Assembly (NCBI RefSeq): GCF_005670685.2 | Contig: NZ_CP062008.1 | Location: 2,976,001-3,040,000 of the forward strand | Reading direction: 5' to 3' | From: Mycolicibacterium mucogenicum DSM 44124 | GTDB taxonomy: Bacteria; Actinomycetota; Actinomycetes; Mycobacteriales; Mycobacteriaceae | DNA length: 64,000 nucleotides | Shown: positions 26,538-36,549 of the stretch, piece by piece | Numbering within the stretch: the stretch's first letter is position 1 | How the letters are laid out: each line of letters starts with the position of its first letter | Program-made: the position numbers and the translations under genes | The notes under the pieces: model-generated | Told to the model about the DNA's origin: nothing | The model's database searches: none | What the model saw: the letters and a program-made list of their open reading frames with translations, nothing else

Positions 26538-27694
26538 CCACCACCGTTGTAGTCGTCGGCGGCGGATACGCCGGCGTCCTGGCCGCCAACCGGCTAAGCC
26601 AGCGTTCCGATACCGACATCGTCATGGTCAACCCTCGGCCGCATTTCGTCGAGCGAATTCGTCTGCACCAGTTGGTGGCCGGCAATGACGACGCCGTGCA
26701 GGACTACGCGACGGTGCTGACCGACCGCGCCAAGCTGGTGGTCGACTCCGTCACGCGCATCGACGCCGCCAGCCGTCAACTGCACCTGGCTTCGGGAGCC
26801 ACGATGGGCTACGACTACCTGGTATATGCCGTTGGCAGCACCGCACCGCTGCCCGATGCGGTGCCCGGTGCCCGCGACCACGCCGTCCCGCTTGGTGAAT
26901 ATGAAGCGGCGCAACGGCTTACACAACGCCTGTCCGATGTCCCGTTGCAGGCGCCCATCGTAGTCGTCGGCGGAGGTCTGACCGGGATTGAAGCGGCGTC
27001 TGAGTTCGCCGAGGCCGGCCGACGCGTCACATTGGTCACCGGTGCCTTGGGCCCGTCGCTGGCAAAGGGGGGCCGCCGCTCGGTGGCGAAACGCCTGAAG
27101 ATGCTGGGCGTCAACGTGGTAGAGAACGCCACCGTCACCCAGGTGCACGCGGATCGAATCACGTTGCGCGACGGCACAGACTTGCCCAGTGCAGCGACGG
27201 TGTGGACAGCTGGTTTCGGTGTACCGAACCTTGCCGCCGCGAGCGGCCTGACCACTGACCGGCTCGGCCGGCTGCTCACCGACGAGACCCTCACCAGCGT
27301 CGATGATTCCTCGATCATCGCCGCTGGCGACGCCGCCTCCCCGTCGGGTGTGCCGTTTCGGATGAGCTGCCAGCTCGCCATGCCGCTGGCCTCACACGCC
27401 GCCGACACCCTCCTGGCCCGCCTGGAGGGCAAGAAACCCACGAACCTGAACCCTGCCTCAGTGGGTCAGTGCATCAGCCTGGGCCGCCACGCCGGCACCA
27501 TTCAAATGTCGCATTTCAATGATGTTGCCATGCCGATGCATCTCGGCGGGCGCCTCGCGGCCACCATCAAAGAGCAAGTGTGCAAGGGCACTGTGTCGTT
27601 CTTGATCAAGGAGGCTCGTAAGCCGGGTAGCTACTTCTGGCCCAAAGGCGGTAAGAGACAACAGAATCTACAGAAGGGTGCGGCACATGTCTGA
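26534..27694 (+). CDS. NAD(P)/FAD-dependent oxidoreductase, second of two
   Basis: The protein has 386 residues. The FAD motif VVGGGYAGVLAAN is at residue 6, the NAD(P)H motif VVVGGGLTGIEAASE near 145, and the second FAD motif IIAAGDAA near 260. It belongs to the same NDH-2-like superfamily as the gene before it but is clearly diverged from it. The GTG start overlaps the upstream stop and its own end overlaps the cupin gene by 8 bp. The substrate cannot be predicted. Confidence 0.85.
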   Translation: MTTTVVVVGGGYAGVLAANRLSQRSDTDIVMVNPRPHFVERIRLHQLVAGNDDAVQDYATVLTDRAKLVVDSVTRIDAASRQLHLASGATMGYDYLVYAVGSTAPLPDAVPGARDHAVPLGEYEAAQRLTQRLSDVPLQAPIVVVGGGLTGIEAASEFAEAGRRVTLVTGALGPSLAKGGRRSVAKRLKMLGVNVVENATVTQVHADRITLRDGTDLPSAATVWTAGFGVPNLAAASGLTTDRLGRLLTDETLTSVDDSSIIAAGDAASPSGVPFRMSCQLAMPLASHAADTLLARLEGKKPTNLNPASVGQCISLGRHAGTIQMSHFNDVAMPMHLGGRLAATIKEQVCKGTVSFLIKEARKPGSYFWPKGGKRQQNLQKGAAHV

Positions 27695-28097
27695 GGTCAT
27701 GGAAAGGCTCACGAAGGCCATGACGGTCATCCAGTCCGTCACACCGCCGATCATCCCCCAGGACGCCGATGCGATGACCGCGATCATCGAATGGGGCCCC
27801 GGCGACGCGGGCGCGCCGCCGCACCGTCACCCCGGCGGACCGTGCTTCGGCTACGTCCTGGAAGGCGAGATGCTCTTCGAGCTGGAAGGTGAAGCGCCGC
27901 GGGTCATCAAGGCCGGCGAAGCCTTCTGGGAACCGGGTGGCGACGTCATCCACTACTCCGATGGCAACAACCGCGAAGACGTCCCGCTGCGGTTCCTGGT
28001 GACCATGCTGTGCCGCCCGGGCGTCGACATGTTCGTCCTCGTCGATGACGCCGAACTCGAACAACGCAAAGACCGCCGCATCCCGAAAGGACACTGA
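27687..28097 (+). CDS. Single-domain cupin protein
   Basis: The protein has 136 residues and a double-stranded beta-helix with metal-binding motifs APPHRHPGGPCFGYVLEGE (first motif) and EPGGDVIHYSDGN (second motif). A small-molecule enzyme or a scavenger of a redox intermediate is likely. It is embedded in the redox operon, overlapping the flavoprotein before it by 8 bp and the NmrA-like gene after it by one base (TGATG). Confidence 0.82.
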   Translation: MSEVMERLTKAMTVIQSVTPPIIPQDADAMTAIIEWGPGDAGAPPHRHPGGPCFGYVLEGEMLFELEGEAPRVIKAGEAFWEPGGDVIHYSDGNNREDVPLRFLVTMLCRPGVDMFVLVDDAELEQRKDRRIPKGH

Positions 28098-28840
28098 TGA
28101 AGATCACCGTTGTGGGCGCCACCGGACAGATTGGCTCCCAGGTTGTGAAATTGCTCTCCGACGCAGGCCATCAGGTCGCCGCGGCGTCGCGGTCGTCAGG
28201 GGTGGATGCCGTATCGGGCGATGGTGTGGCGGCCGCGTTCGGCGGCGCCGACGTCATCGTCGACGTCCTCAATTCGCCCAGCTTGGAACCCGGCCCGGCA
28301 TTGGAATTCTTCACCGGCTCGGCGACCACGCTGCTGTCGGAGGCCAAGACGGCACAGGTGAAGAACTACGTGCTGCTGTCGATTGTCGGCGTGGACGGCA
28401 TCGAGGCCGACGGCTACTTACGCGGCAAACACCTGCAGGAGGAGCTAGTGGCCACCTCCGGTGTGCCCTACACCATCGTGCGGGCCACCCAGTTCCACGA
28501 ATTCACCGAAGGCATCGCCGGGTCACTGATGGTCGACGGTGAAGTCCGCGCGCCGGATGCGCTTATCCAGCCCGTCGCCGCGGCCGAGGTCGCCGGCTTC
28601 GTCGCCCGGGTTGCCGCCGAGGCGCCTCGCCACGGCGTGCTGAATTTCGGCGGGCCGGAGAAGATGCCGTTCACCGAGATGGCCCGCACCGTCTTCACCC
28701 ATCAGGGCAAGAATTTGCCCATCACCGTCGACCCACAGGCGACCTATTTCGGCGTTCCCGTCCAGCAGAACAGCCTCGTCACCGACGACGGTGCTGAGCG
28801 GGGCAGCACCCGCCTGGTCGATTGGCTGAGTCAACAGTGA
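28097..28840 (+). CDS. NmrA-like / atypical SDR NAD(P)-binding protein, copy 1
   Basis: The protein has 247 residues. The nucleotide motif is VVGATGQIGSQVV at residue 5, followed by YVLLSIVGVDG and GVPYTIVRATQFHE, typical of NmrA/HSCARG-like atypical SDRs. It lacks the classic YxxxK pair, as usual in this group. A close paralogue lies at 38246 (same RATQFHE, LIQP and DDxAExGxTRLVDWL segments). Its stop overlaps the GTG of the next SDR gene. Confidence 0.85.
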   Translation: MKITVVGATGQIGSQVVKLLSDAGHQVAAASRSSGVDAVSGDGVAAAFGGADVIVDVLNSPSLEPGPALEFFTGSATTLLSEAKTAQVKNYVLLSIVGVDGIEADGYLRGKHLQEELVATSGVPYTIVRATQFHEFTEGIAGSLMVDGEVRAPDALIQPVAAAEVAGFVARVAAEAPRHGVLNFGGPEKMPFTEMARTVFTHQGKNLPITVDPQATYFGVPVQQNSLVTDDGAERGSTRLVDWLSQQ

Positions 28841-29565
28841 TCGAAGGCGAGCTGGCAGGCCGCACCGCGCTGGTCACCGGCGGCACCGCCGGCATCGGGC
28901 TTGCCACCGCTCGTCGACTGGTGGACGCCGGCGCCTTCGTCGTCGTCACCGGACGTAACCGGGAACGCGGCGAACATGCGCAGGGCGAACTCGGACCGCA
29001 CGCCCGGTTCGTTGCCGTCGACATGGCCGATCCGGCCGGCGTGGACCGGCTCTCCCGTGACCTTGAACTCGACATCCTGGTCAACAATGCGGCACGATTT
29101 CCCGCCGCCCTGACCGTCGACCAGGACGAGAGCGACTTCGGTCACACGTTCGCCACCAACGTGCGTGGTCTCTACTTCCTGGTTGCTGCAACGGTTCCCG
29201 CGATGATCCGCCGTGGTGGCGGGGCCATCGTCAACATCACCTCCATGGTGGCGTCCAAAGGTGTTCCCGGCGCCTCGGTGTACAGCGCGTCCAAAGCCGC
29301 GGTCGAGCAGTTGACCCGGACCTGGGCCGTCGAATTCGGCGCCCACAACATCCGGGTCAACAACGTCGCCCCGGGCCCGACCGCCACCGACGGCGTCGTC
29401 ACCGAATGGGGCGAAACCAACGACGAACTCGGCCGCGCCCTCCCCCTGGGGCGCACCGCAGATCCCGCGGAGATCGCCGAGGCGATCTACTTCCTGGCCT
29501 CACCGAGCGCCAGTTTCATCACCGGCACCACATTGCACGTCGACGGCGGCGGCACCGCCGTCTGA
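28837..29565 (+). CDS. Classical SDR oxidoreductase, copy 1
   Basis: The protein has 242 residues. Motifs are TGGTAGIG, NNAARFP, Ser in VNITSM and the catalytic pair in YSASKAA, ending with the usual FITGTTLHVDGG. The GTG at 28837 overlaps the upstream stop and is preferred over a TTG at 28822. A degenerate paralogue without the active-site Tyr/Lys is at 37476. It is part of the redox operon. Confidence 0.9.
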   Translation: MIEGELAGRTALVTGGTAGIGLATARRLVDAGAFVVVTGRNRERGEHAQGELGPHARFVAVDMADPAGVDRLSRDLELDILVNNAARFPAALTVDQDESDFGHTFATNVRGLYFLVAATVPAMIRRGGGAIVNITSMVASKGVPGASVYSASKAAVEQLTRTWAVEFGAHNIRVNNVAPGPTATDGVVTEWGETNDELGRALPLGRTADPAEIAEAIYFLASPSASFITGTTLHVDGGGTAV

Positions 29566-29572
29566 AAGGATC

Positions 29573-30226
29573 ATGATGGACTTCGATGATGTGGTGATTC
29601 GCCGCCACTCCTCGCGTATGTTCCTGTCCGACAAGCCCGTCCCGAGAGAATTGCTGAGCGAAGCTCTGACGCTGGCCATGCGGGCACCGTCGAATTCGAA
29701 TGTTCAGCCCTGGCGGCTGTTTTTGGCATCGGGCGCCCGCCGTGACCGCCTCGCCGCGTCGTTGGCCGCGAAGGTGCGCACCGACCCGCCGCCCACACTG
29801 GGTCTGCCCGACTCCCACAGCCACCTGCGCCGCCAGCTCGGCGCCCTGCTCTACGGTGCGATGGGCGTAGCACGCGACGACAGCCAGGGACGCTGGAACG
29901 CCCAGCTGCGCAACTGGGACTTCTTCAACGCCCCGGTCGCCGGAATCGTCTGCATGCACCGCGACCTCGGACTGCCCGACGCCGTCGGGGTGGGTATGTT
30001 CTTGCAGACCCTGCTGCTCGCCCTGACCGAACGCGGTCTTGACAGTTGCGTGCAGGTCTCGACCGCGCTCTACCCGGACCTGGTGCGCCAGCAGCTCGAC
30101 ATTCCCGACGACCTGACCGTTCTGTGCGGCATCTGCATCGGCTACGCCGACCCTGCCTTTGTGGCCAACAGCATCGACACTCCGCGAAATCCAGTCTCCG
30201 AAAACGTCGTTCTTCTTGACGAATAA
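29573..30226 (+). CDS. Nitroreductase-family flavoprotein
   Basis: The protein has 217 residues. The N-terminal VVIRRHSSRMF and MRAPSNSNVQPWR give the FMN phosphate-binding motifs of the NfsB/FRase fold. Later GVGMFLQTLLLALTERGLDSC and CGICIGYAD complete it. It reduces nitro groups, quinones or similar compounds with NAD(P)H. AAAGGATC lies just upstream of two ATGs (29573, 29576). The stop is one base from the kinase start. Confidence 0.88.
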   Translation: MMDFDDVVIRRHSSRMFLSDKPVPRELLSEALTLAMRAPSNSNVQPWRLFLASGARRDRLAASLAAKVRTDPPPTLGLPDSHSHLRRQLGALLYGAMGVARDDSQGRWNAQLRNWDFFNAPVAGIVCMHRDLGLPDAVGVGMFLQTLLLALTERGLDSCVQVSTALYPDLVRQQLDIPDDLTVLCGICIGYADPAFVANSIDTPRNPVSENVVLLDE

Positions 30227-30227
30227 C

Positions 30228-31652
30228 GTGACTGCAGACCTTCGAGACGAGCTTCGGACAGTCTTCATCTTTCAGTTCCTCACCGACGAGCAACTCGATG
30301 CGTTGTGCAGCAATGGAAGCGTCCACACTGTCGGGCCGGGGCCGGTAGCTCGTGAAGGTGAGCCGGCCAGTTTCTTCTACGTGTTCCTCGACGGCGGTGA
30401 AGTGGTTGCGACCAAGCGATCCGGCGGCCGTGACGTCGAGTTGCATCGCACTTCCGAGCTCGGAACGTACTTCGGCGCGATCTCCAGTTCCACCCACGTC
30501 CACGACGTCACTGTCCGAATGACGCTGCAATCGCGGCTATTCGTTGTTGAGGCCGAGTCGTTCGCCCGCTTTACTCAGAGCTGGTGGCCGATCGCGATGC
30601 ACCTGCTCGACACCAGTGTTGCCCGCAGTCTGAGTCAGCGTCAACTGCTCGGTTTGCAGGAACGCCAACACGCCTTGGCGACCATGACCGCCGGCCTCAC
30701 CCACCAGCTGAACAACCCGGCTGCAGCCACCGTCCGGGCGGTGGCCGACCTGCGCGACAGTATGGCTGAGTCCGACCGAAATCTCAGGGCGCTCGCCATG
30801 ACCGCCCCCGAAGCGCTGGGCGACCTGCTCGACATCCGTGCCGGCATCACCAGCTTGGTAGCGACCCCATCACCGTTGTCTCCGCTGGAGACCGCGGACC
30901 GCGAAGAAGCACTCGACGACTGGCTCGCGAGGCGCGGTATCGCCGACAGTTGGCGCTACACTTCGGCGTTCGTCGACGCCGGCGTCGACGAAGAGTGGCT
31001 TGAGCGCATCGAGACGGCGGTGACAGCGGCAACTTTGGAGTGCGCCGTGAGCTGGATCAAGCAGTTCGTCGACACCGAGATGAGGGTCCGTGAGATCTCC
31101 GAGGCCGGCGCCCGCATCGCAACCCTGGTCAACGGCGTCAAACCCTACTCGCAGATGGACCGCGGCCCATATCAGTGCATCGACATCCACGAAATGCTAC
31201 GCAGCACCGTGCTGATGTTCGGCGACAAGATCGCCATGGCCGACAAGGGAAAGCCCGTCACCCTGGTCAAGGACCTCGATTTCTCTCTACCCGAAATACA
31301 CTGCTATCCCGCTGATCTCAACCAAGTGTGGACCAATTTGATAAGCAACGCGCTCTACGCAATGGACGGACACGGCACTCTCACCGTCCGCACCCTACGC
31401 GACGGCGACGCCATGGTCCGGGTGGAGATCTGCGACGATGGCCCTGGGATCCCCCAGCACATTCTCGGTCGCATCTTCGATCCGTTCTTCACCACGAAGC
31501 CTGTCGGATCCGGCTCCGGCCTGGGTCTGGACTTGGCGTGGCGGGTCGTGGTGAACCGGCACCATGGCCACATCACCGTGCAGTCCGAACCGGGTGACAC
31601 GCGGTTCATCGTGTGCCTGCCCCTGGAGGCTCCGGCCCCTGCCCCCGGTTAA
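30228..31652 (+). CDS. Cytoplasmic histidine kinase with cyclic-nucleotide-binding-like sensor domain
   Basis: The protein has 474 residues and no membrane segment. Residues about 5-120 resemble a cyclic-nucleotide-binding domain (IFQFLTDEQLDALC ... GEPASFFYVFLDGGEV). Phospho-accepting His is in LTHQLNNPAAA near residue 155. The ATPase part has NLISNALYAM, DDGPGIP and GSGLGLDLA. It is the last gene of the redox operon and probably senses a cytosolic ligand. No response regulator is present in Tn-B. Its stop codon overlaps that of the convergent LuxR-type gene. Confidence 0.83.
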   Translation: MTADLRDELRTVFIFQFLTDEQLDALCSNGSVHTVGPGPVAREGEPASFFYVFLDGGEVVATKRSGGRDVELHRTSELGTYFGAISSSTHVHDVTVRMTLQSRLFVVEAESFARFTQSWWPIAMHLLDTSVARSLSQRQLLGLQERQHALATMTAGLTHQLNNPAAATVRAVADLRDSMAESDRNLRALAMTAPEALGDLLDIRAGITSLVATPSPLSPLETADREEALDDWLARRGIADSWRYTSAFVDAGVDEEWLERIETAVTAATLECAVSWIKQFVDTEMRVREISEAGARIATLVNGVKPYSQMDRGPYQCIDIHEMLRSTVLMFGDKIAMADKGKPVTLVKDLDFSLPEIHCYPADLNQVWTNLISNALYAMDGHGTLTVRTLRDGDAMVRVEICDDGPGIPQHILGRIFDPFFTTKPVGSGSGLGLDLAWRVVVNRHHGHITVQSEPGDTRFIVCLPLEAPAPAPG

Positions 31653-34440
31653 GCGAACTTCTGCCGGAGCTCACGTCGGGTGCGAACGCCCATCTTGGTG
31701 TACACCTTGCGCAGATGCCAATCTACGGTGTGCGCACTGAGAAACAGCTGGCTGGCGATCTCCTGGTTGGTCAGACCCTTGCCTGCCAGTTCGGCGATCT
31801 GGCGCTCTTGAGGGCTCAGGTCATCGCCGACGGCGGTGGGCGACTTCCTGGTCTTCTGCCCCGCAGCTTGCAGCTCGCGGCGGGCCCGCTCAGCGAACGC
31901 CATCGACCCCATCGTGACTAGATCCCTATGGGCAACTCGCAGCGGCTCTCGCGCCGCAGTCGCAGGACCGTTGCGGCGCAACCACTCTCCGTACAACAGC
32001 CGAACCCGAGCCAGTTGCACCACCTGGGAGGTGGCCTCGAAATACCCGATGCTCTGCAGATAGAGCGCTTCGGCGCGCTTTCCGCTGCTGAGAAGCGCTT
32101 CCGAGCGGGCCAGCGAACCCAGCGCCCGCGGCGTGCCGGCCGCCAGTGTCCGCTCGCGCAGTTGCTCAAGTGCTTGCTCGGCGAACTGCAGGTCGTCGGT
32201 GCGCACAGCCGCTTCGATCGCTTCGACCAACACGTAGCCGTGGAAGCCGAGGTCGTCATACTCGAGTCCTCGGCGTGCGGCGGCAAGGGCGTCGGGGTAG
32301 CGGCCACGCCCATTGTTCACCAACGCCGTGGCGTAATGCGCCAACCCAATCGCGCGACCCTCGCCGCGGAGTCGACTCGACTCGATTGCGGCGGCTGCGA
32401 GCGCGGCAACCTCGGCATCGTCACCCTTCCATGCCGCCACGCTGAGGCCGTGATACCGCAACGGGACGTAGTTGATGGCGTTCGACAAATCGCCGGCCTC
32501 GGCGACCAACCCAGCGGCTGTGGTCAATTCACCGTTGTCTACGTGTGCACCGGCGCGCGACAGCAGCGCCGACGGCAGCAGTGCCATTGCCCCGGCATCA
32601 GAGGCCAACCGCACGGCGTGCGCCGACACCACGCTCCAGCCGTCCTCCCACGTCTCGTGGATCAAGCATTCGTGCACCAGCGGAAAGGCTCGCCAGAACC
32701 ATCCTGTATCCGAGCGGACGCACCCCATGAGGGCATCCCGTGCGCGGCGCATCGCCGGCATCGCCGCCGCGGCGCCCAGGGCCAGGCGATCGGCCAGCGC
32801 GTGGGTGATCACGTCGAGTGGCGTCTGCGGTGGCAGGTTCGCCAGCGCTGCCCGGGCGGTCTCGGCGATCTGCACAGTCAGACCAGGCGCGCTGCGACCC
32901 ACGTACATCGCCGCACTCAGCGCCTCCAGGTACGTCTCGGTAGCCAGAGCAGCGTCCAGGACCTTCAGCTGCGCGGCCACCGCCGTGAATTCGGTGACCG
33001 CCTCGGACAAGGCAGCGGCATGCCCGCTGGCCCGTGCCGACGTGAACGCCAATCGCGTCCGCAACTGAGCCAATCGTGCCCGCTGCAAATCGGTCAGCGG
33101 ACCCAGTTCGGCCGTCGCCAGCAGGTGGCGTGACTGGTCGAAGGACGCGATCTCGTGGTGAGCTTCCGCGGCGGCCAGCGCGCGGGTGCTACGCATGGAC
33201 GGGTCGGGTGTCAACTCGACTGCCCGCGTCAAAAAAGCTGCCGCGGCGGCTGTTCCGCCCCGTTGCCGCGCTCGGCCCGCCGAGGCCTCCAGGTCGAGCG
33301 CCACCGATTCGTCAAGTGCCTCGCAGGCCAGCGCACGATGCCAGGCCCGACGGTCCGGATCCACCGCGGGGTCGGTCACTGCGGCCAGCGCTCCATGCGC
33401 GCGCCGCCGTTGTTCCGGGGTAGCCGATCGGTAGGCAACCGAACGCGCCAGCGGGTGATGAAACTGCACGCGGGTGTCGATCCTGAGAAGTCCAATGTCC
33501 TGCGCCGGCAGCATCGCGACGGGTTTGAGGTCCAGGTGCGCCAAGGCGCCGAACAGCAGCGCCGGATCACCCACTGGTTCCGCGGCCGCCGTCACCAGAC
33601 ACATCTGCGTTTCGGCGGGTAGTTCCGACACCAGCTGGAGGTATCGCCCTTCGACGCCAGCGCTCACCGGCCCGTGTTGCGCTCCGGTGGAATCGAGAAG
33701 ACTGAGGGCTCGTGAGCTTTCGAGCAGTGCCAAGGGGTTACCGCGCGACTCGGCGACGATGCGGTCCGCGACGGCGGAGTCGAGACGCCCCGGAAGGGCC
33801 GACTCCAGCAGCTTGCGGGCGTCCCCGTCGGTGAGCCCGCCCACCTCCAGGGTCGGCAGACCTGCCGTGCCGTCGATCGCACTGCGCTGCGCGAACACCA
33901 GACCGACCGCCTCGGCGTCCAGGCGACGCGCGACGAAGAACAGCGTCTGCGCGGACACCGAGTCCAGCCACTGCGCGTCGTCGACCAAGCAGAGCACCGG
34001 CCGTTCCTCGGCGGCGGCAGCCAGCAGCCCCAGCACCGCTAGCCCGACCAAGAAGCGATGGGGCGCACCGCCGGCATCGCTGATGCCGAAGGCGTGCTCT
34101 AGAGCCTCGCGTTGCGGTAGCGGAAGTCCCACGCGGAAGCCGAGCACTGGTGCGCACAGCTGCTGCAGACCGGCGAACGCCAGATCCTGTCGGACTCCAC
34201 GCCAGCCACAGACAGCACAGTGCAGTCAGCCGCCGAGTCCCGGAGGTTCTGCACAAGAGCGGTTTTGCCGATACCAGCTTCGCCGACGAGCACCAGAACC
34301 TCGCTGCGGCCAGACCGCAGGGCGGTGAGCAGCTGGTGCAGCCTTTGCCACTCGGGATCGCGGCCCGACAACGCCACGACCTGGTAGGAGGTTGTCGTCA
34401 ACTCACGACCCGTGGGCCAAACACGGGCAAATTCTGCCAC
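31649..34440 (-). pseudogene. LuxR-family ATPase regulator (LAL type), one frameshift
   Basis: The N-terminal part (34440 down to about 34185) has Walker A GEAGIGKTALV in one frame. The rest, from LAFAGLQQLCAPVLGF to the LuxR HTH (LSPQERQIAELAGKGLTNQEIASQLFLSAHTVDWHL), is in another frame. A single missing base near 34188 explains this (family consensus ESEMELAFAGL). Corrected length is about 930 residues, the normal size for LAL proteins. The downstream frame alone (start 34147) would lack Walker A. Either a recent inactivation or a base error. Confidence 0.8.
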
Positions 34441-34621
34441 GCTTGCGCACGGACGGCAGAGCTACGCGTGATCCCCGGATGCCGACAAACACGGAGCCGG
34501 GTCGAGCCCAGCGCAATGAAATGCAGTAAGCCAGCCGCCCCGTTGATTCGGCGACGCGAACTCTTCCGAACCGGTGTCGACTGGTCTCGCGGGCGTTGCA
34601 GCGCATTCGCAGCGATGCCAT

Positions 34622-35140
34622 TCACCGCGGTTCAGCGCAACGGCGAAGCAGCGCGTATGCAGGACGGTCCACCATGCCACGCCGTTCCACGGCGGCCACG
34701 ATCGTGTCGCGGTCTACGGCGCGCAAATAGTCGATGACCGGCGCCCGGTCATAAATCAGTGCGCTGCTGACCACGCCGCGGTACTCGATCGAGCGCACCC
34801 GCCCGTTCGGCGTCATGGTCTCGACGTCCCTTCTCCGCGCCGAGACGTCCCGCGAACCCGTGTCGAACAGCGCAAGCAGCGACACCAGGTCGGCGGCGAA
34901 CACTCCTGTGCCGTCCGTGTCCGGGTACAACAGCGGATCGACGGTCTCGGAGTCGACGAATCGCACCCCCCACCAACCACTCTCGATGAACATCTTGCCG
35001 CCCGGCGTCTCGGCGTAACTGGGGTCCACCTTCCAGGTGCCGATCAACGCCTCCATCCCCACGGGGTCCAGCTTGTCGTAGAGGACCTCCAGCTCGCGCT
35101 GGGTCACAGCTGTGGTCCCACAGCACCGGATCGGAGTCAT
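34622..35140 (-). CDS. GXWXG/DUF4334 domain protein
   Basis: The protein has 172 residues. LIGTWKVDP is the GXWXG signature in the first third. SALIYDRAPVIDYLRAVDRDTI and RGMVDRPAYALLRR form the DUF4334 end. Such proteins are often next to oxidoreductases or lipid-like ligand binders, but the function is unknown. The start at 35140 has AAGGACC upstream. It diverges from the monooxygenase at 35275 and shares its promoter region, so it is probably controlled by the same TetR. Confidence 0.82.
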   Translation of the reverse strand: MTPIRCCGTTAVTQRELEVLYDKLDPVGMEALIGTWKVDPSYAETPGGKMFIESGWWGVRFVDSETVDPLLYPDTDGTGVFAADLVSLLALFDTGSRDVSARRRDVETMTPNGRVRSIEYRGVVSSALIYDRAPVIDYLRAVDRDTIVAAVERRGMVDRPAYALLRRCAEPR

Positions 35141-35247
35141 CGTGGGGGGTCCTTTCGCTCTTGGGCGCCTCGGCGGGGCCGATCGGTGCAACCGGCCGGG
35201 GAGCTGGAATAGTCCGCGCTCAGCAACCCCAACGTCGGGGGAATGAA

Positions 35248-35274
35248 ACTGAATAAATGACGATTATATTCAGT
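35248..35274. promoter_or_regulatory. Operator-like palindrome abutting the monooxygenase start
   Basis: ACTGAATA and TATTCAGT form 8-bp perfect arms with an 11-bp spacer, ending directly before the ATG at 35275. A low-GC stretch around it is unusual for the region. It probably binds the TetR protein at 36546, encoded in the same operon, and could block translation start and promoter at once. Confidence 0.6.
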
Positions 35275-36549
35275 ATGACTACCGAACAAGCAGCATTGAA
35301 GCGACAGAGGCCCGACAACAACCGTGCCCTGGTGGTCGGAATGGGTGTCAGCGGGATCGCCGCAGCAACGCGCCTGCGCGCCGCGGGATGGACGCCCGTG
35401 ATCATCGAGCGCGCCGCAGAACGCCGACGGGGCGGCTACTTCATCGGACTCTTCGAGGCAGGAATGATCGCCGCGGATCGACTCGGCATCCTCGGCCACC
35501 TTCACGACCGCAATCCCGGCGCCCTCAGCTACCTCATTGACCGCAGCGGACACCAGCTTCGCACCTTCTCCATGAAGGATCTGCCGGGGCGTCCGTGGTT
35601 GATGTTGCGCGGTGACGTCGAGCAAGCCGCTTTCGCTACGCTGCCCGCTGATGTGGAGGTCCGTTACTCGACGGTGCCGACGGCCATCACACAGGACGAC
35701 CAGGGGGTTGACGTCACCTTGCTGAACTCGCAGTCCGGCGACACCGTGACAGAACGCTTCGACCTCGTGGTCGGCGCCGACGGACTGAGGTCAACGGTAC
35801 GGTCCCTGGCATTCGGCCCACACGAGAACTACCTGCATCGCTTGGGCTACATGGTCGCCGCATTCGAATTTCCCGGCACTCCGGCCGGTCTCGAGCCGGG
35901 CGTCAGCGTGCAGTTGGTCGAGCCCGACCGGGCGATGTGGGTGTTCGCGTTCGAAGACCACAACCCGACCATCATGATTTCCTACCGGACCGACGACGTA
36001 GACGCCGAGTTCACCCGCCCCGCCCCTGAACGCATCCGTGAAATCTTTTCCGATCAACCCCTCGGAGCCACGCTCGCCGACGTGCTCGGCGTCCTCGACC
36101 ACGCCGACGATGTGCTCTTCGATTCCGCCGAGCAGGTCCACATGAACCGTTGGCACGAGGGGCGGGTGGTGCTGCTCGGCGATTCAGCATGGTGCGTCAC
36201 GCTCTATGCGGGGATGGGCGTCTCGGCCGGTCTGATCGGCGCCGACCTGCTGGGTGAGCTTCTTGAACGCCACCCCCACGACACCGCGACCGCGTTGAGC
36301 GAATGGGAGCAGGGGCTGCGCCCCTATGTCCAGGAATATCAGGCGGTGGGCCTGAAACAGCGGGCGTTCTTCGTTCCGGACACGTCGGGCCAGGTCCGGC
36401 TGCGGCGGGCGATGTCCGTGGTGACACGCTTCTCGATTGGGCGTCGGGTTCTCAGCGCCATCCTGGAGGGCGCCGTGGAGGCGCGGACCGCCGACATCAC
36501 GGCCACGGCGCTGCAACGTCTCGGAATCAAGCCGCCGGCGACGGTATGA
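35275..36549 (+). CDS. FAD-dependent monooxygenase (PHBH/TetX-like)
   Basis: The protein has 424 residues. The FAD motif is VVGMGVSGIAAATRLRAAG, the DG motif VVGADGLRSTVRS, and the GD motif VVLLGDSAWCVTLYAGMGVS. These fit class A aromatic hydroxylases. It overlaps the TetR gene by 4 bp (ATGA). The neighbouring divergent DUF4334 gene and the operator at the start suggest an inducible detoxification or catabolic unit. The substrate is not predictable. Confidence 0.88.
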   Translation: MTTEQAALKRQRPDNNRALVVGMGVSGIAAATRLRAAGWTPVIIERAAERRRGGYFIGLFEAGMIAADRLGILGHLHDRNPGALSYLIDRSGHQLRTFSMKDLPGRPWLMLRGDVEQAAFATLPADVEVRYSTVPTAITQDDQGVDVTLLNSQSGDTVTERFDLVVGADGLRSTVRSLAFGPHENYLHRLGYMVAAFEFPGTPAGLEPGVSVQLVEPDRAMWVFAFEDHNPTIMISYRTDDVDAEFTRPAPERIREIFSDQPLGATLADVLGVLDHADDVLFDSAEQVHMNRWHEGRVVLLGDSAWCVTLYAGMGVSAGLIGADLLGELLERHPHDTATALSEWEQGLRPYVQEYQAVGLKQRAFFVPDTSGQVRLRRAMSVVTRFSIGRRVLSAILEGAVEARTADITATALQRLGIKPPATV

